A DNA stretch of 62,525 bases, taken from assembly GCA_903915465.1 (NCBI GenBank), contig CAIWTA010000003.1, positions 1 through 62,525 on the forward strand, given 5' to 3'. Every line of letters begins with the position of its first letter. Position 1 is the first letter of the stretch. Of this stretch, positions 1 to 8,312 are shown one piece after another. This DNA is from an uncultured Bacteroidales bacterium. GTDB taxonomy: Bacteria; Bacteroidota; Bacteroidia; Bacteroidales; FEN-979. A program made the position numbers and the translations under genes. Under the pieces are notes generated by a model. That model saw only the letters and a program-made list of their open reading frames with translations. It did no database searches and had not been told where the DNA came from.

Positions 1-69
1 CTGGTATTTTAAAAGAAAATAACCCGCCTCATGAAATTCACGTTTAGAAAATCGAGGAGAGAGCGTTAA

Positions 70-115
70 AAACTGCGGACTGTCTGAGGAGCGGAGCGAC
101 GAGTTTCCGCAGTTT
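70..115. repeat. 10-bp inverted repeat (hairpin)
   Basis: The arms at 70-79 and 106-115 are perfect reverse complements around a 26-nt loop that is rich in GCGGAG/GCGAC. There is no T tract, so it is not a clear terminator. It lies 52 bp left of the palindrome at 168-200, and the two may belong to one intergenic repeat element. Confidence 0.4.
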
Positions 116-167
116 AGCGAATGACGAAGATTTTTAGTGAATTTAGTGCAGCGGTGACTTTTACTTG

Positions 168-200
168 GTACTTTCTTTTGGTGGAAGCAAAAGAAAGTAC
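168..200. repeat. 33-bp palindromic repeat, copy 1
   Basis: A perfect 13-bp stem (168-180 with 188-200) encloses a 7-nt loop, GTGGAAG. The same 33 bp occurs in reverse orientation at 49885-49917, and similarity extends outside the stem (a GGTGACTTTT-type flank on one side). This is a dispersed intergenic hairpin repeat. It may act as a transcription or mRNA-end element, but its function is unknown. Confidence 0.7.
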
Positions 201-754
201 AATTGACCAAAAAAGAGTTATAATTTTTGATGTTCCTGTATTTTCCTATAAGTGGGGCACTCTGCGGTTTAATTTTTTCACACCGGAGGCATGAATTCAT
301 CTTGTTCCTACAGCAAGAACCATATGACCTTTTCATTTTGTTACTTTTCGTTGCAGCTCAACTTCAAAAATCTTGATCAATCCTGCACCGCAAAAAAAAT
401 TATAGCAGGAATATTTTATCTTTGTTTTTTAGAGACAATAGGCAATCGGGGTTTAAGAACAATAAACTTTATGGGAATGGAAAGAATTCCTAATGCCAGT
501 TATTGTTCTTAACTTCGCTGTTTCACATTCTTATGTGCAATCGTTCATGATCCCCTGGAATTCGAAATTCCTCTATTACTGTACGCCATTGATCAAGGTT
601 TCAAGATATATTACATGGCGGTTTGGCCGTAAATTCAGGTGTTCAGACCTGAATCTTGATAGTCTCAGGAAAGTAGTAATACCAGGCATGATCATGTCAG
701 CGGATGGGATAAAAAGAGTTACCAGAAACCGAGTGAATTTAAACATTTATGTGA

Positions 755-786
755 GGTAAAGATCCTCCGGCCTGCGGATCTTTACC
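755..786. repeat. 11-bp perfect hairpin upstream of meaB
   Basis: Arms 755-765 (GGTAAAGATCC) and 776-786 are exact reverse complements with a 10-nt GC-rich loop. The hairpin ends 42 bp before the meaB start. It lacks a following T tract, so it is either a terminator of something lost upstream or a structured leader element of meaB. Confidence 0.45.
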
Positions 787-828
787 ATAACCGCAAAGCA
801 TGGGAAGTAGTATTTCAGTTAAATTCAG

Positions 829-1944
829 ATGTCCGACAGCAAAGAAAATAAAAGTGCGTTAAATGTGATGAAAGGCACTAGCCAGCCATCGCCGATCAAT
901 GAAGAGGCAGCAAATAAGATCCGTTCCCATAAAGCACGTCTATTGACGACAAAGGAATACCTTAACGGGATTTTTTCCGGAAACCGAACCATCCTGAGCA
1001 AAGCTATTACCCTCATTGAAAGTAATCTTCCCGCACACAAGGTCAAGGCACAGGAGATCATCGGGGAATGCTTGAAGCAGGCCGCAGTCAGCCCCTCCGG
1101 TATCTGCCCTCCGGCACAAGGTATCAGGATTGGAATCACCGGAGTTCCGGGCGTTGGGAAAAGCACTTTTATAGAAGCCATTGGGAATTACCTGACAAGC
1201 ATCGGGCACAAAGTTGCTGTGCTGGCTATTGATCCCAGCAGTAGCCGCTCAAAAGGAAGCATTCTTGGCGACAAAACCCGGATGGAAGAACTTGCAATTG
1301 ACCCGTCAGCATTTATACGTCCTTCTCCTTCTGCTGGATCCATTGGTGGAGTGGCCAGGAAAACACGCGAAACCATTATTCTTTGTGAAGCAGCCGGGTT
1401 TGATGTCATTTTCGTAGAAACCGTTGGTGTGGGACAATCTGAAACCGCTGTTCACGGAATGGTGGATTTCTTCCTGTTGCTTCTTCTGGCTGGAGCCGGG
1501 GATGAGCTCCAGGGAATCAAACGCGGTATTATCGAAATGGCTGATCTGCTTTTAATTAACAAAGCGGATGGGGATAATATCAGAAAAACATTACTGGCCA
1601 AAACGGAATATTCCAACGCACTCCACCTATTCCCACCATCTGATTCCGGCTGGATTCCCTGCGTTGATACCTGCTCTTCTCTGACAAAAGAAGGGATTTC
1701 AAGTATCTGGGATCGTATCCTTGAATACCGCAAATTCGCAGAAAAGAATGGATATTTTTGCAAGAAACGGATGGAGCAAAACCGCCAGATATTTTACGAG
1801 TCAATTGAAGAAACTTTAAAATCGAATTTTTTTTCACGAAAAGACCTTTCCCAACAATTGAAAAAGCTGGAATTGGAAATCATTTCTGGCAAAATGAATC
1901 CGTATGTTGCAGCACATCGACTGCTAGGGGAATACTTTCATTGA
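829..1944 (+). CDS. meaB: Methylmalonyl-CoA mutase-associated GTPase MeaB
   Basis: 371-residue G3E-family P-loop GTPase of the MeaB/ArgK group. In this family the protein chaperones adenosylcobalamin-dependent methylmalonyl-CoA mutase, gating cofactor loading and protecting the enzyme from inactivation in the cytoplasm. Visible motifs: Walker A GVPGVGKST (about residues 104-112), the Asp-containing AIDPSS segment after it, the switch-like VETVGVGQSE, and the base-recognition motif NKAD. The length fits the family, with a slightly extended N-terminus. The mutase genes are not next to it here; the neighbour terC is convergent, 37 bp away. The start at 829 is the first ATG in frame; no strong Shine-Dalgarno is seen, as is usual in this phylum. 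Confidence 0.93.
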   Translation: MSDSKENKSALNVMKGTSQPSPINEEAANKIRSHKARLLTTKEYLNGIFSGNRTILSKAITLIESNLPAHKVKAQEIIGECLKQAAVSPSGICPPAQGIRIGITGVPGVGKSTFIEAIGNYLTSIGHKVAVLAIDPSSSRSKGSILGDKTRMEELAIDPSAFIRPSPSAGSIGGVARKTRETIILCEAAGFDVIFVETVGVGQSETAVHGMVDFFLLLLLAGAGDELQGIKRGIIEMADLLLINKADGDNIRKTLLAKTEYSNALHLFPPSDSGWIPCVDTCSSLTKEGISSIWDRILEYRKFAEKNGYFCKKRMEQNRQIFYESIEETLKSNFFSRKDLSQQLKKLELEIISGKMNPYVAAHRLLGEYFH

Positions 1945-1981
1945 AAACCTTCGTGTAACTTCGTGAAATAATTCAACCGGA

Positions 1982-3037
1982 TTATAGTTTCTTCTTTTCT
2001 AGTACCGGCACCAACAATGACAAAACAATAAAAAAGGAAAGAATTCCCAAAATGATCGACAGTGTCACGATAGTTGAAATATGCAGCCCAAGTAACATCT
2101 TGACTCCAACGAAGGACAGCAGGAAAGCCAAACCGAGTTTGAGAAAATGGAAACGGCTCATGATATCCATTACCAGGAAGAATAATGAGCGTAAGCCAAG
2201 AATGGCGAAGATGTTGGAGAAAAAAACGATAAACGGATCAATGGTTACGGAAAATACAGCCGGAACAGAATCCACTGCAAACAATACATCCGAGAATTCG
2301 ATTATTATCAGCACAATCAGGATTGGTGTGATGTAAAACTTCCCGTTCTTCCTGACCCAGAAATGTTTTCCTGTATCTTCTTTCGTGACAAGAAAGATCT
2401 TAGAAATGACTTTGACAATGGGGTGATTAACAGGATCAATTCTGTCATCGGGTTTCCCGAAAAAGAACTCCCAGCCCATTTTCCCTCCCAGGAAAATAAG
2501 CATTCCTCCAAAGACCCATAATATCCAATCGAACTTCTGGATCATTGCACTTGCAAGAAAGATAAAAAGAAATCTCATAACGATCGCCCCCAGTATTCCC
2601 CAAAACAGAACCCGGTGATAATATTTTGGAGGAATATTAAAAGAAAGGAAAATCATGATGATCACAAAAATGTTATCTACCGATAAAGAATATTCAATAA
2701 GGTAACCCGTTAGAAACTCAAGGGAAAGGTTGATATTGTAAACTTTGATAGCTTCCTGGAAAGACAATCCCTCGATCTTAATAGGATGATGAAACAGTAT
2801 TATGTTTGCTTTGATTCCATCAATATCAGTAAGGTTATGAAGCTGATGACCAAAAAACCGGAGCAATAAATAAAAGCCCAGAGACATTCCAACCCAAACG
2901 ATGGTCCAGGTAAACGCTTCACGGAAAGTGAGTGCATGACTCTTCCTGTTAAAAACGCCAAGGTCAAGTGATAACATCAGGAAGATGAATATCAGGAACC
3001 CTGAAAAAATAAGGATTTCATGTGTGTATGGAAGCAT
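1982..3037 (-). CDS. TerC/Alx-family integral membrane protein
   Basis: 351-residue polytopic inner-membrane protein of the TerC family. Members are linked to tellurium resistance and, for Alx/MeeF types, to manganese export and loading of exported metalloenzymes; which applies here is unknown. Family signatures are SLDLGVF in the first helix, EYSLSVDNIFV in the middle, and EFSDVLFAVDSVPAVF, with acidic residues buried in membrane helices that probably bind metal. About eight to nine hydrophobic segments are visible. It is transcribed divergently from the glutamine synthetase gene with 88 bp between starts. A TAATTTTG -7 element on the minus strand (3064-3071) sits 27 nt before the ATG. I saw no yybP-ykoY-like riboswitch in this short leader. 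Confidence 0.88.
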   Translation of the reverse strand: MLPYTHEILIFSGFLIFIFLMLSLDLGVFNRKSHALTFREAFTWTIVWVGMSLGFYLLLRFFGHQLHNLTDIDGIKANIILFHHPIKIEGLSFQEAIKVYNINLSLEFLTGYLIEYSLSVDNIFVIIMIFLSFNIPPKYYHRVLFWGILGAIVMRFLFIFLASAMIQKFDWILWVFGGMLIFLGGKMGWEFFFGKPDDRIDPVNHPIVKVISKIFLVTKEDTGKHFWVRKNGKFYITPILIVLIIIEFSDVLFAVDSVPAVFSVTIDPFIVFFSNIFAILGLRSLFFLVMDIMSRFHFLKLGLAFLLSFVGVKMLLGLHISTIVTLSIILGILSFFIVLSLLVPVLEKKKL

Positions 3038-3063
3038 CGTTACAGATGTTCATATTGCTCTGC

Positions 3064-3071
3064 CAAAATTA
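3064..3071 (-). promoter_or_regulatory. Candidate -7 element for terC-like gene
   Basis: On the minus strand this reads TAATTTTG, matching the Bacteroidetes TAnnTTTG -7 consensus, 27 nt upstream of the start at 3037. It lies in an almost symmetric AT-rich dyad (3063-3082) shared with the divergent promoter. No convincing -33 TTG was found at standard spacing. Confidence 0.4.
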
Positions 3072-3083
3072 ATAATTTTTGGC

Positions 3084-3091
3084 TAATTTTG
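3084..3091 (+). promoter_or_regulatory. Candidate -7 element for glutamine synthetase
   Basis: TAATTTTG matches the TAnnTTTG consensus of the Bacteroidetes primary sigma factor and lies 34 nt before the ATG at 3126. It is back to back with the minus-strand element at 3064-3071, giving a compact divergent promoter. Confidence 0.45.
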
Positions 3092-3125
3092 CGACGTTTC
3101 GTGAGTTCTGAAAAGCAATTAATCT

Positions 3126-4634
3126 ATGAAAGACACCGGAGTTGTACTGAATCCAAACCCATTAATTCATTTCCTGGAAAAACCTTCTGAGGATTTTACA
3201 AAGAATGACCTTATCCGATTTATTGAAGCAAACGGAATTGAGATGGTGAATTTTCGTTATGCAGGAGCAGATGGGCGACTGAAGACACTTAACTTCATAA
3301 TTAAGAACAAGCAGCACTTAGATAACATCCTTAGCGCAGGAGAAAGAGTTGATGGATCAAGTCTTTTTCCGCATTACGTGGAAGCAGGTTCCAGCGACCT
3401 TTACGTGACGCCCCGATACCGGACTGCCTTTGTAAACCCATTTTCCGAAATCCCATCCATTGATATTCTTTGCTCCTATTATGATAAGGATGGTTTGCCT
3501 TTTACAAATTCTCCGGAATTTATATTAAAAAAAGCACATGAAGTTCTGAAAACCCGGACAGGCTATTCTTTTGAAGTAATGGGGGAATTGGAATATTACA
3601 TTATCAGTGAGTTAGACCGACTTTTTGAAGCTGCTGATCAACGTGGGTATCATGAGTCTGCCCCATTCTGCAAATGGGAAAAATTGCGGACTGAGGCAAT
3701 GCGGGCAATTGCCAGATGCGGTGGTTTTATCAAATACGGGCATTCAGAAGTCGGCAATTTCATTGAAGATGGGTTGGCTTTCGAGCAGAACGAAATTGAA
3801 TTTACTCCGGTCAAATTGGAAGAAGCTGCTGATCAGATCCTCATTGCAAAATGGGTCCTTCGTTCTTTAGCATATAAATATGGCGTTAGTATAACCTTTG
3901 CTCCAAAAATCACTACCGGTAAAGCTGGAAGCGGGCTGCATGTGCATACACGTCTTATGAAAGAAGGGAAGAATCAAATGGTTGAAGAGGGTATTCTTTC
4001 TTCCACTGCAAAAAGGGCAATCGCCGGGTACCTCGATCTTGCCCAGTCTCTTACTTCATTTGGAAATACTATACCCACATCCTATTTGCGCCTTGTCCCA
4101 CACCAGGAAGCACCGACTAATATCTGCTGGGGCGATCGCAACCGCTCCGTACTTGTGCGTGTTCCATTAGGATGGAATACCAAGAACAATATGCTTTCAG
4201 ATGCCAATCCAAAAGAAACAGAACGACAAAAAAACTTCAGCAGCCGGCAAACAGTCGAGTTCCGTTGTCCCGATGGATCTGCTGATATTTATCTGTTGTT
4301 CGCCGGACTTACTGTAGCGGCCCGGCATGGGTTGGAGATGAAAAATGCTTTGAAGCTTGCAGAGAAATCCTATGTTGATGTTAATATCTTCGAGGAGAAA
4401 TATAAAGACCGGGTAAGTAAATTGCAGCAGCTTCCCGATTCCTGCTGGCATTCTGCAGATTGCCTCGAAAAGCAAAGAGCAATATTTGAAGAACATGGGG
4501 TATTTCCTCATAAGATTATTGATGGAGTAATTCGTAAACTCCGATCTTACAATGATGTTAATCTCAGAGAAACGCTCAAAGACAATGAGAAAGAATTGCT
4601 CAAGTTAGTTAACACCTATCTTCATTGTGGTTAA
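3126..4634 (+). CDS. glnA: Glutamine synthetase (GSI-type)
   Basis: 502-residue ATP-dependent glutamate-ammonia ligase of the type I fold, acting in cytoplasmic nitrogen assimilation. The N-terminal beta-grasp part contains FRYAGADGRLK and the GERVDGSS loop. The catalytic part shows GELEYYI (metal-binding Glu), GSGLHVHTRL (the family's GSGMH.H motif) and APTNICWGDRNRSVLVRVP (ATP and glutamate-binding Arg region), followed by EFRCPDGSADIYL. The Tyr-containing NLYDLP-type adenylylation motif of enterobacterial GlnA is absent; the matching stretch reads VDVNIFEEKY. Control by adenylylation is therefore unlikely. The GS assignment is firm, but a related gamma-glutamyl-ligase specificity cannot be excluded because two signature motifs are slightly divergent. 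Confidence 0.87.
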   Translation: MKDTGVVLNPNPLIHFLEKPSEDFTKNDLIRFIEANGIEMVNFRYAGADGRLKTLNFIIKNKQHLDNILSAGERVDGSSLFPHYVEAGSSDLYVTPRYRTAFVNPFSEIPSIDILCSYYDKDGLPFTNSPEFILKKAHEVLKTRTGYSFEVMGELEYYIISELDRLFEAADQRGYHESAPFCKWEKLRTEAMRAIARCGGFIKYGHSEVGNFIEDGLAFEQNEIEFTPVKLEEAADQILIAKWVLRSLAYKYGVSITFAPKITTGKAGSGLHVHTRLMKEGKNQMVEEGILSSTAKRAIAGYLDLAQSLTSFGNTIPTSYLRLVPHQEAPTNICWGDRNRSVLVRVPLGWNTKNNMLSDANPKETERQKNFSSRQTVEFRCPDGSADIYLLFAGLTVAARHGLEMKNALKLAEKSYVDVNIFEEKYKDRVSKLQQLPDSCWHSADCLEKQRAIFEEHGVFPHKIIDGVIRKLRSYNDVNLRETLKDNEKELLKLVNTYLHCG

Positions 4635-4806
4635 TCTGATCCTATAACCGCATGTTAATAAGTGGTTTACAACTATCCATAAAAGGGAAGCAGCCAAATT
4701 GGCGGTCCGCCTCCGACAACACGCGACAATAAGTCGCTTTTCTGATACTAATATTCTTATGGTACAAAAATTGATCTTTTGTGGTGATGTCTAACCAAAA
4801 AGAAAC

Positions 4807-4812
4807 GGAGGT
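4807..4812 (+). promoter_or_regulatory. Strong Shine-Dalgarno for hsp20
   Basis: GGAGGT lies 6 nt before the ATG at 4819. Such a strong site is uncommon among the genes of this window and fixes the start. It suggests efficient, possibly stress-induced translation. Confidence 0.6.
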
Positions 4813-4818
4813 AACATT

Positions 4819-5244
4819 ATGAGTATGATCAGATGGTCAAAGCCAAATGCTTTATCAGATGTCTTTCAGAATTTTTTCGATAACGATTTTACAGACATGT
4901 TCAACCGCAGATTTAGTGACCCGGCGGCAAATATTCTTGACAATCCGGATGCTTTCCAGCTGGAACTGGCGGCTCCTGGGATGGAAAAAAATGATTTCAA
5001 GATTCATCTTGAAAATAACGTGTTAACAATTTCTTCTGAAGTTCAAGACGAAAAAACGGAAGAAGGGAAAAATTACACACGCAAGGAATTCCATTATGGG
5101 TATTTTACCAGGTCATTCACTCTTCCAAAATCCATTGATCTGGATAAAATCAAAGCAGATTATGACAATGGCATTCTGAAGGTTCTCCTGCCCAAGAAAG
5201 AGGAATCACGGCTCGATGTCAAAAAGGAAATTAAGATTTCTTAA
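4819..5244 (+). CDS. Small heat-shock protein (Hsp20/alpha-crystallin)
   Basis: 141-residue ATP-independent holdase chaperone that binds unfolding proteins in the cytoplasm. The alpha-crystallin domain spans about residues 35-130. It has the typical entry (FQLELAAPGMEKNDFKI), the GYFTRSFTLP segment, and the A-D-Y-x-N-G-I-L-x-V-L-x-P motif near the end. A short N-terminal arm carries Phe/Asp-rich FQNFFDNDFTDMF, as in other bacterial Hsp20s. The gene stands alone behind a strong GGAGGT site. An inverted repeat follows it (5263-5349). Confidence 0.95.
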   Translation: MSMIRWSKPNALSDVFQNFFDNDFTDMFNRRFSDPAANILDNPDAFQLELAAPGMEKNDFKIHLENNVLTISSEVQDEKTEEGKNYTRKEFHYGYFTRSFTLPKSIDLDKIKADYDNGILKVLLPKKEESRLDVKKEIKIS

Positions 5245-5245
5245 C

Positions 5246-5349
5246 GAATGCGGGAATGCGGGAATTCAGAATTGACGGGAGGTGGTTATTTTTTGATGTT
5301 ATTCGAATTTTATAACTGATCTGATTTCTGCGTTCCTGCATTCTGAATT
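5246..5349. repeat. Tandem 8-mers and 10-bp inverted repeat between hsp20 and transporter
   Basis: Two tandem copies of GAATGCGG (5246-5261) are followed by an inverted repeat with arms AATTCAGAAT (5263-5272) and its exact complement at 5340-5349. The loop is 67 nt. It could end hsp20 transcription or be a small intergenic repeat; no T tract follows. Confidence 0.35.
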
Positions 5350-5364
5350 CATTAGTAATAACTC

Positions 5365-6270
5365 ATGTCTAAGACAATCAAAGCCCACATTTCACTTCTT
5401 GCCACAACGCTGATTTTTGGGTTTCATTACGCGATTGCCAAAGGGATTATGCCAGTTCCTTTGCATCCGATGCAATTGCTTTTTTTACGTTTACTGGGCG
5501 GGGTAATTCTTTTTTGGATTTTCCAACGTCTTTTTGTTCCGGAAAAAGTAGAGAGGAAAGATCTTTTCATCCTTGCACTTTGCGGGTTGGTTGGATTTGC
5601 GCTGAATCAGGCTTTTTTTTATGAAGGTCTGAATCTGACAACACCTGTTGATGCCTCTATCATCCATGTTCTTAATCCCGTATTTGTATTAATTTTTGCC
5701 GGTATCCTGATCCACGAGAAAGTCACCTGGCTGAAAGTCGTTGGGGTTGCATTGGGCGCATGTGGTGCATTGATACTGATTCTGTATGGAAAGTCATTCA
5801 GTACCGGCACAAATTCTTTTGCAGGAAATATCCTGGTACTACTCAATATGTTTTTTTATGCATTGTACCTCGTATTAATTAAACCCATGGTAGGGAAGTA
5901 TCATACCACCACCATTCTCAAATGGGTCTCGTTTTTCGGATTTATCTTCATCCTGCCTTTTTCGTTAAAAGGTGTAACAGAAATTTCCTTTCAATCATTA
6001 ACAATAAAAGCATGGCTTTCGATCGGGTACATCATCCTGATGAATACTTTTCTTGCATACCTGCTGATTAATTATTCGCTAAAACAACTGAGTACCAGCA
6101 TGGTCAGTTTTTACAGTTACCTTCAGCCTGTGATTGCTTCCCTGATGTCTGTATCTATTGGGGTTGAAAAAATTACATTCCCCAAAATAATTGCAGCAAT
6201 TCTTATTTTTTGTGGAGTTTTCCTTGTCAACAAAAAGAATGAGGGTGAAAAACTTAAAGCAGATGCCTGA
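5365..6270 (+). CDS. EamA/DMT-superfamily membrane transporter
   Basis: 301-residue inner-membrane protein with about ten hydrophobic helices arranged as two EamA repeats. The first repeat starts at LLATTLIFGFHYAIAKG and includes the conserved region NLTTPVDASIIHVLNPVFV before the P-x-F-x-x-I helix. The second starts near LVLLNMFFYALYLVLIKP and includes the STSMVSFYSYLQPVIASL helix. Family members export amino acids, nucleosides or other metabolites; the substrate cannot be told from sequence. The C-terminus is short and basic. The 3' end overlaps the convergent phospholipase-D-type gene by 17 bp. Confidence 0.88.
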   Translation: MSKTIKAHISLLATTLIFGFHYAIAKGIMPVPLHPMQLLFLRLLGGVILFWIFQRLFVPEKVERKDLFILALCGLVGFALNQAFFYEGLNLTTPVDASIIHVLNPVFVLIFAGILIHEKVTWLKVVGVALGACGALILILYGKSFSTGTNSFAGNILVLLNMFFYALYLVLIKPMVGKYHTTTILKWVSFFGFIFILPFSLKGVTEISFQSLTIKAWLSIGYIILMNTFLAYLLINYSLKQLSTSMVSFYSYLQPVIASLMSVSIGVEKITFPKIIAAILIFCGVFLVNKKNEGEKLKADA

Positions 6271-7318
6271 AAGGAACCAGGAGCCCTTCAAATATTTTTT
6301 CAATCAATGGCCTGTGCGACCAAATTTCATAATTGAACTCTTCAGAGTTGGCTAATGTTTCATTGATGTGATCCTGCAATTGACTGAGCACATCAGGGTC
6401 ACTTCCGATCAATGCAATTTCATACTGGTAACGGAAACTCCGGTAATCAAAGTTGGCAGAAGAAATAGAGAAAGTATCATTATCAATAACCATCAATTTT
6501 GCGTGAAGATTATGTGGGCCAAAAAACAGCAGTTTCACATGGTTCTTATGTAGTATTCCGAGGTATTTGTTCCGGAGAATGTCAATCATCCGGACATCCG
6601 AATGTTTGGGCATAATCACTTTCACATCTACTCCTCTTTTTGCAGCATCCATGATCGATTTGCGCAAAAGATATCCGGGAAGGAAATAAGGAGTCTCAAT
6701 AACTACTGAATTTTCTGCCAGTTTAATAAGTTGAGCGTATTTCTTCTTCAAACGCTGAAGCGGAATTGACGGCACATCCCGGATTAACTCCCAACTTCCA
6801 AACCTGATCTTTCTGGTAAATGTCAGTTTATTTGGTATGATATATGGGTTAAACGCGACAAAATTCTGCAGAAACACTTTCCTGAATATCATGCTCATCT
6901 CGCCTTTTGTCCTTAATGCTAATTCCCTCCAGTTAAGATTATATCCTGTGATGTTCATTGAACCGATATACGAGATTTCATCATCAATGACTAATATCTT
7001 TCGATGATCACGACGGTGACCACGCGTGAAAATATCACTGTTCATCTTGATCTTCTCGAAAAATTTCACTTCACCACCATATCGTATCAAATTCTCAAAG
7101 AAGGATTCGGAAACAGGTCCTCTGCCCCATGAATCAATAAGAATTTTTACGTCGACACCTTCGTTGGCTTTCCGCGTAAGGGCATCCCTGAATTTGATGC
7201 CGATATGATCATTTGCGAATTTGTAGGTCTCCAGGTAAACGTAACGTTTTGCCCGGGAGATATCGCTGAGCATGAGGTTGTAAAACTTTAACGGATCGTC
7301 CAGTACCAGGTATTCCAT
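6254..7318 (-). CDS. Phospholipase D-family (cardiolipin synthase-like) protein
   Basis: 354-residue protein with two HKD phosphodiesterase motifs: HRKILVIDD followed by GSMN in the first half, and HAKLMVIDN followed by SSANFD in the second. The two motifs together form one active site that transfers phosphatidyl groups through a His intermediate. The layout matches bacterial cardiolipin synthases, but the two N-terminal transmembrane helices of ClsA are missing, so it resembles the ClsB-like soluble or peripheral group. The likely role is phospholipid synthesis or turnover. It is convergent with the EamA gene (17-bp overlap) and divergent from yicC. Confidence 0.85.
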   Translation of the reverse strand: MEYLVLDDPLKFYNLMLSDISRAKRYVYLETYKFANDHIGIKFRDALTRKANEGVDVKILIDSWGRGPVSESFFENLIRYGGEVKFFEKIKMNSDIFTRGHRRDHRKILVIDDEISYIGSMNITGYNLNWRELALRTKGEMSMIFRKVFLQNFVAFNPYIIPNKLTFTRKIRFGSWELIRDVPSIPLQRLKKKYAQLIKLAENSVVIETPYFLPGYLLRKSIMDAAKRGVDVKVIMPKHSDVRMIDILRNKYLGILHKNHVKLLFFGPHNLHAKLMVIDNDTFSISSANFDYRSFRYQYEIALIGSDPDVLSQLQDHINETLANSEEFNYEIWSHRPLIEKIFEGLLVPFRHLL

Positions 7319-7343
7319 GAGGTAAAATTAACGTTTTTTTGTG

Positions 7344-7351
7344 TATGTTTG
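7344..7351 (+). promoter_or_regulatory. Candidate -7 element for yicC
   Basis: TATGTTTG matches TAnnTTTG and ends 13 nt before the ATG at 7365, implying a very short leader. It lies inside the longer open frame that begins with GTG at 7341, which argues for the downstream start. Confidence 0.45.
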
Positions 7352-7364
7352 CAAAAAAGGGTGT

Positions 7365-8252
7365 ATGATCTCGTCTATGACTGGTTACGGGAAAACAATT
7401 GTTGAACTTCCCGGGAAGAAATTAAGCATTGAGATTAAATCGCTAAACAGTAAGGCGATGGATATCTCGGTTAAATTGCCCGGAGTATTTCGCGGCAATG
7501 AGTTAGAACTCCGTACTTTACTTTCACAGCAATTCCAGCGTGGCAAAGTTGATCTATTTATCTCATCTGATGATACTTCTGACACACCAAATTTCCACAT
7601 TAACAAAGTGTTAGTAAAAAAGTATTACCAGGATTTAAAAGATCTTTTTATGGAAATCGGGGAGGAAAATCATGGTATTCTGCTTCCGATTATCCTTAAA
7701 ATACCGGATGTTTTGCAGGGAGAAAAGACTGAAGCTGAAGAATCCGATTGGTCTTTGGTCAGGGAGGGAATTGAGAAAGCTATTGTGTTGGTTCATGAGT
7801 TCCGGCTCAATGAAGGGTTAATCCTCGAAAAGGATATGCTGACCCGGGTCGGGCTGATTCTCAACTTGCTTGATTCTATCGCACCTTTCGAAGCTTCCCG
7901 GATAAAAGATATTCGTGACAGGATTAAGACTGGGTTCCAGAATCTCTGCAAATCTGAAAACCTTACTGTAATCCCTAACGACAATCGTTTTGAACAAGAG
8001 CTTATCTATTACTTAGAGCGATTAGATATCACTGAAGAAAAGGTCAGGTTACAGAAACATTGCGACTATTTTATCGCCACCTTCAAAGATCCAGATTCAC
8101 AAGGGAAAAAATTAGGTTTTATTGTCCAGGAAATGGGCCGTGAGATCAATACAATTGGATCCAAGGCCAATGAGGCAGAGATTCAGAAAATCGTTGTTCA
8201 GATGAAAGACGAGTTAGAGAAAATCAAGGAACAACTGGGGAATATTTTATAG
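7365..8252 (+). CDS. yicC: YicC-family endoribonuclease
   Basis: 295-residue protein when started at the ATG giving MISSMTGYGKT, the hallmark N-terminus of the family; an in-frame GTG at 7341 would add eight residues but falls on the -7 element. The C-terminal DUF1732 part is clear: EQELIYYLERLDITEEK, and near the end FIVQEMGREINTIGSKAN. YicC/YloC proteins are recently recognised hexameric RNases that act with polynucleotide phosphorylase on RNA decay in other bacteria. It heads a run yicC-gmk-nadD in one direction, with a GC-rich hairpin between yicC and gmk. Confidence 0.92.
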   Translation: MISSMTGYGKTIVELPGKKLSIEIKSLNSKAMDISVKLPGVFRGNELELRTLLSQQFQRGKVDLFISSDDTSDTPNFHINKVLVKKYYQDLKDLFMEIGEENHGILLPIILKIPDVLQGEKTEAEESDWSLVREGIEKAIVLVHEFRLNEGLILEKDMLTRVGLILNLLDSIAPFEASRIKDIRDRIKTGFQNLCKSENLTVIPNDNRFEQELIYYLERLDITEEKVRLQKHCDYFIATFKDPDSQGKKLGFIVQEMGREINTIGSKANEAEIQKIVVQMKDELEKIKEQLGNIL

Positions 8253-8266
8253 CCCCTCCTCCTTCT

Positions 8267-8290
8267 CCCCCTCCCAAAATGGGGAGGGGG
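8267..8290. repeat. GC-rich palindrome between yicC and gmk
   Basis: A 9-bp perfect stem CCCCCTCCC / GGGAGGGGG (8267-8275 with 8282-8290) has a 6-nt loop, and a G-rich run follows up to 8303. Such C/G-run palindromes are common dispersed intergenic repeats in this phylum. It could attenuate read-through into gmk; there is no T tract. Confidence 0.55.
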
Positions 8291-8312
8291 TTGGGGGGTG
8301 GGGTAAAAACTT

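Larger units (their letters stand above)
1..828. other. Region without a supported gene (left edge)
   Basis: No protein-coding gene can be supported here. The open frames at 291-512 and 493-759 give low-complexity, Cys/Phe/Ser-rich translations with no domain, no ribosome-binding site and no signal peptide. What the region does hold is three hairpin-forming repeats, listed separately (70-115, 168-200, 755-786). It may be a decayed intergenic repeat cluster. Whatever lies before base 1 is not visible. Confidence 0.6.

Noticed and set aside
291-759. Two plus-strand open frames (291-512, 493-759)
   Set aside because: No domain, no ribosome-binding site, low-complexity translation, and overlapping frames in a hairpin-rich gap.
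825-1181. Minus-strand frame opposite meaB
   Set aside because: Shadow of a well-supported gene; no family match.
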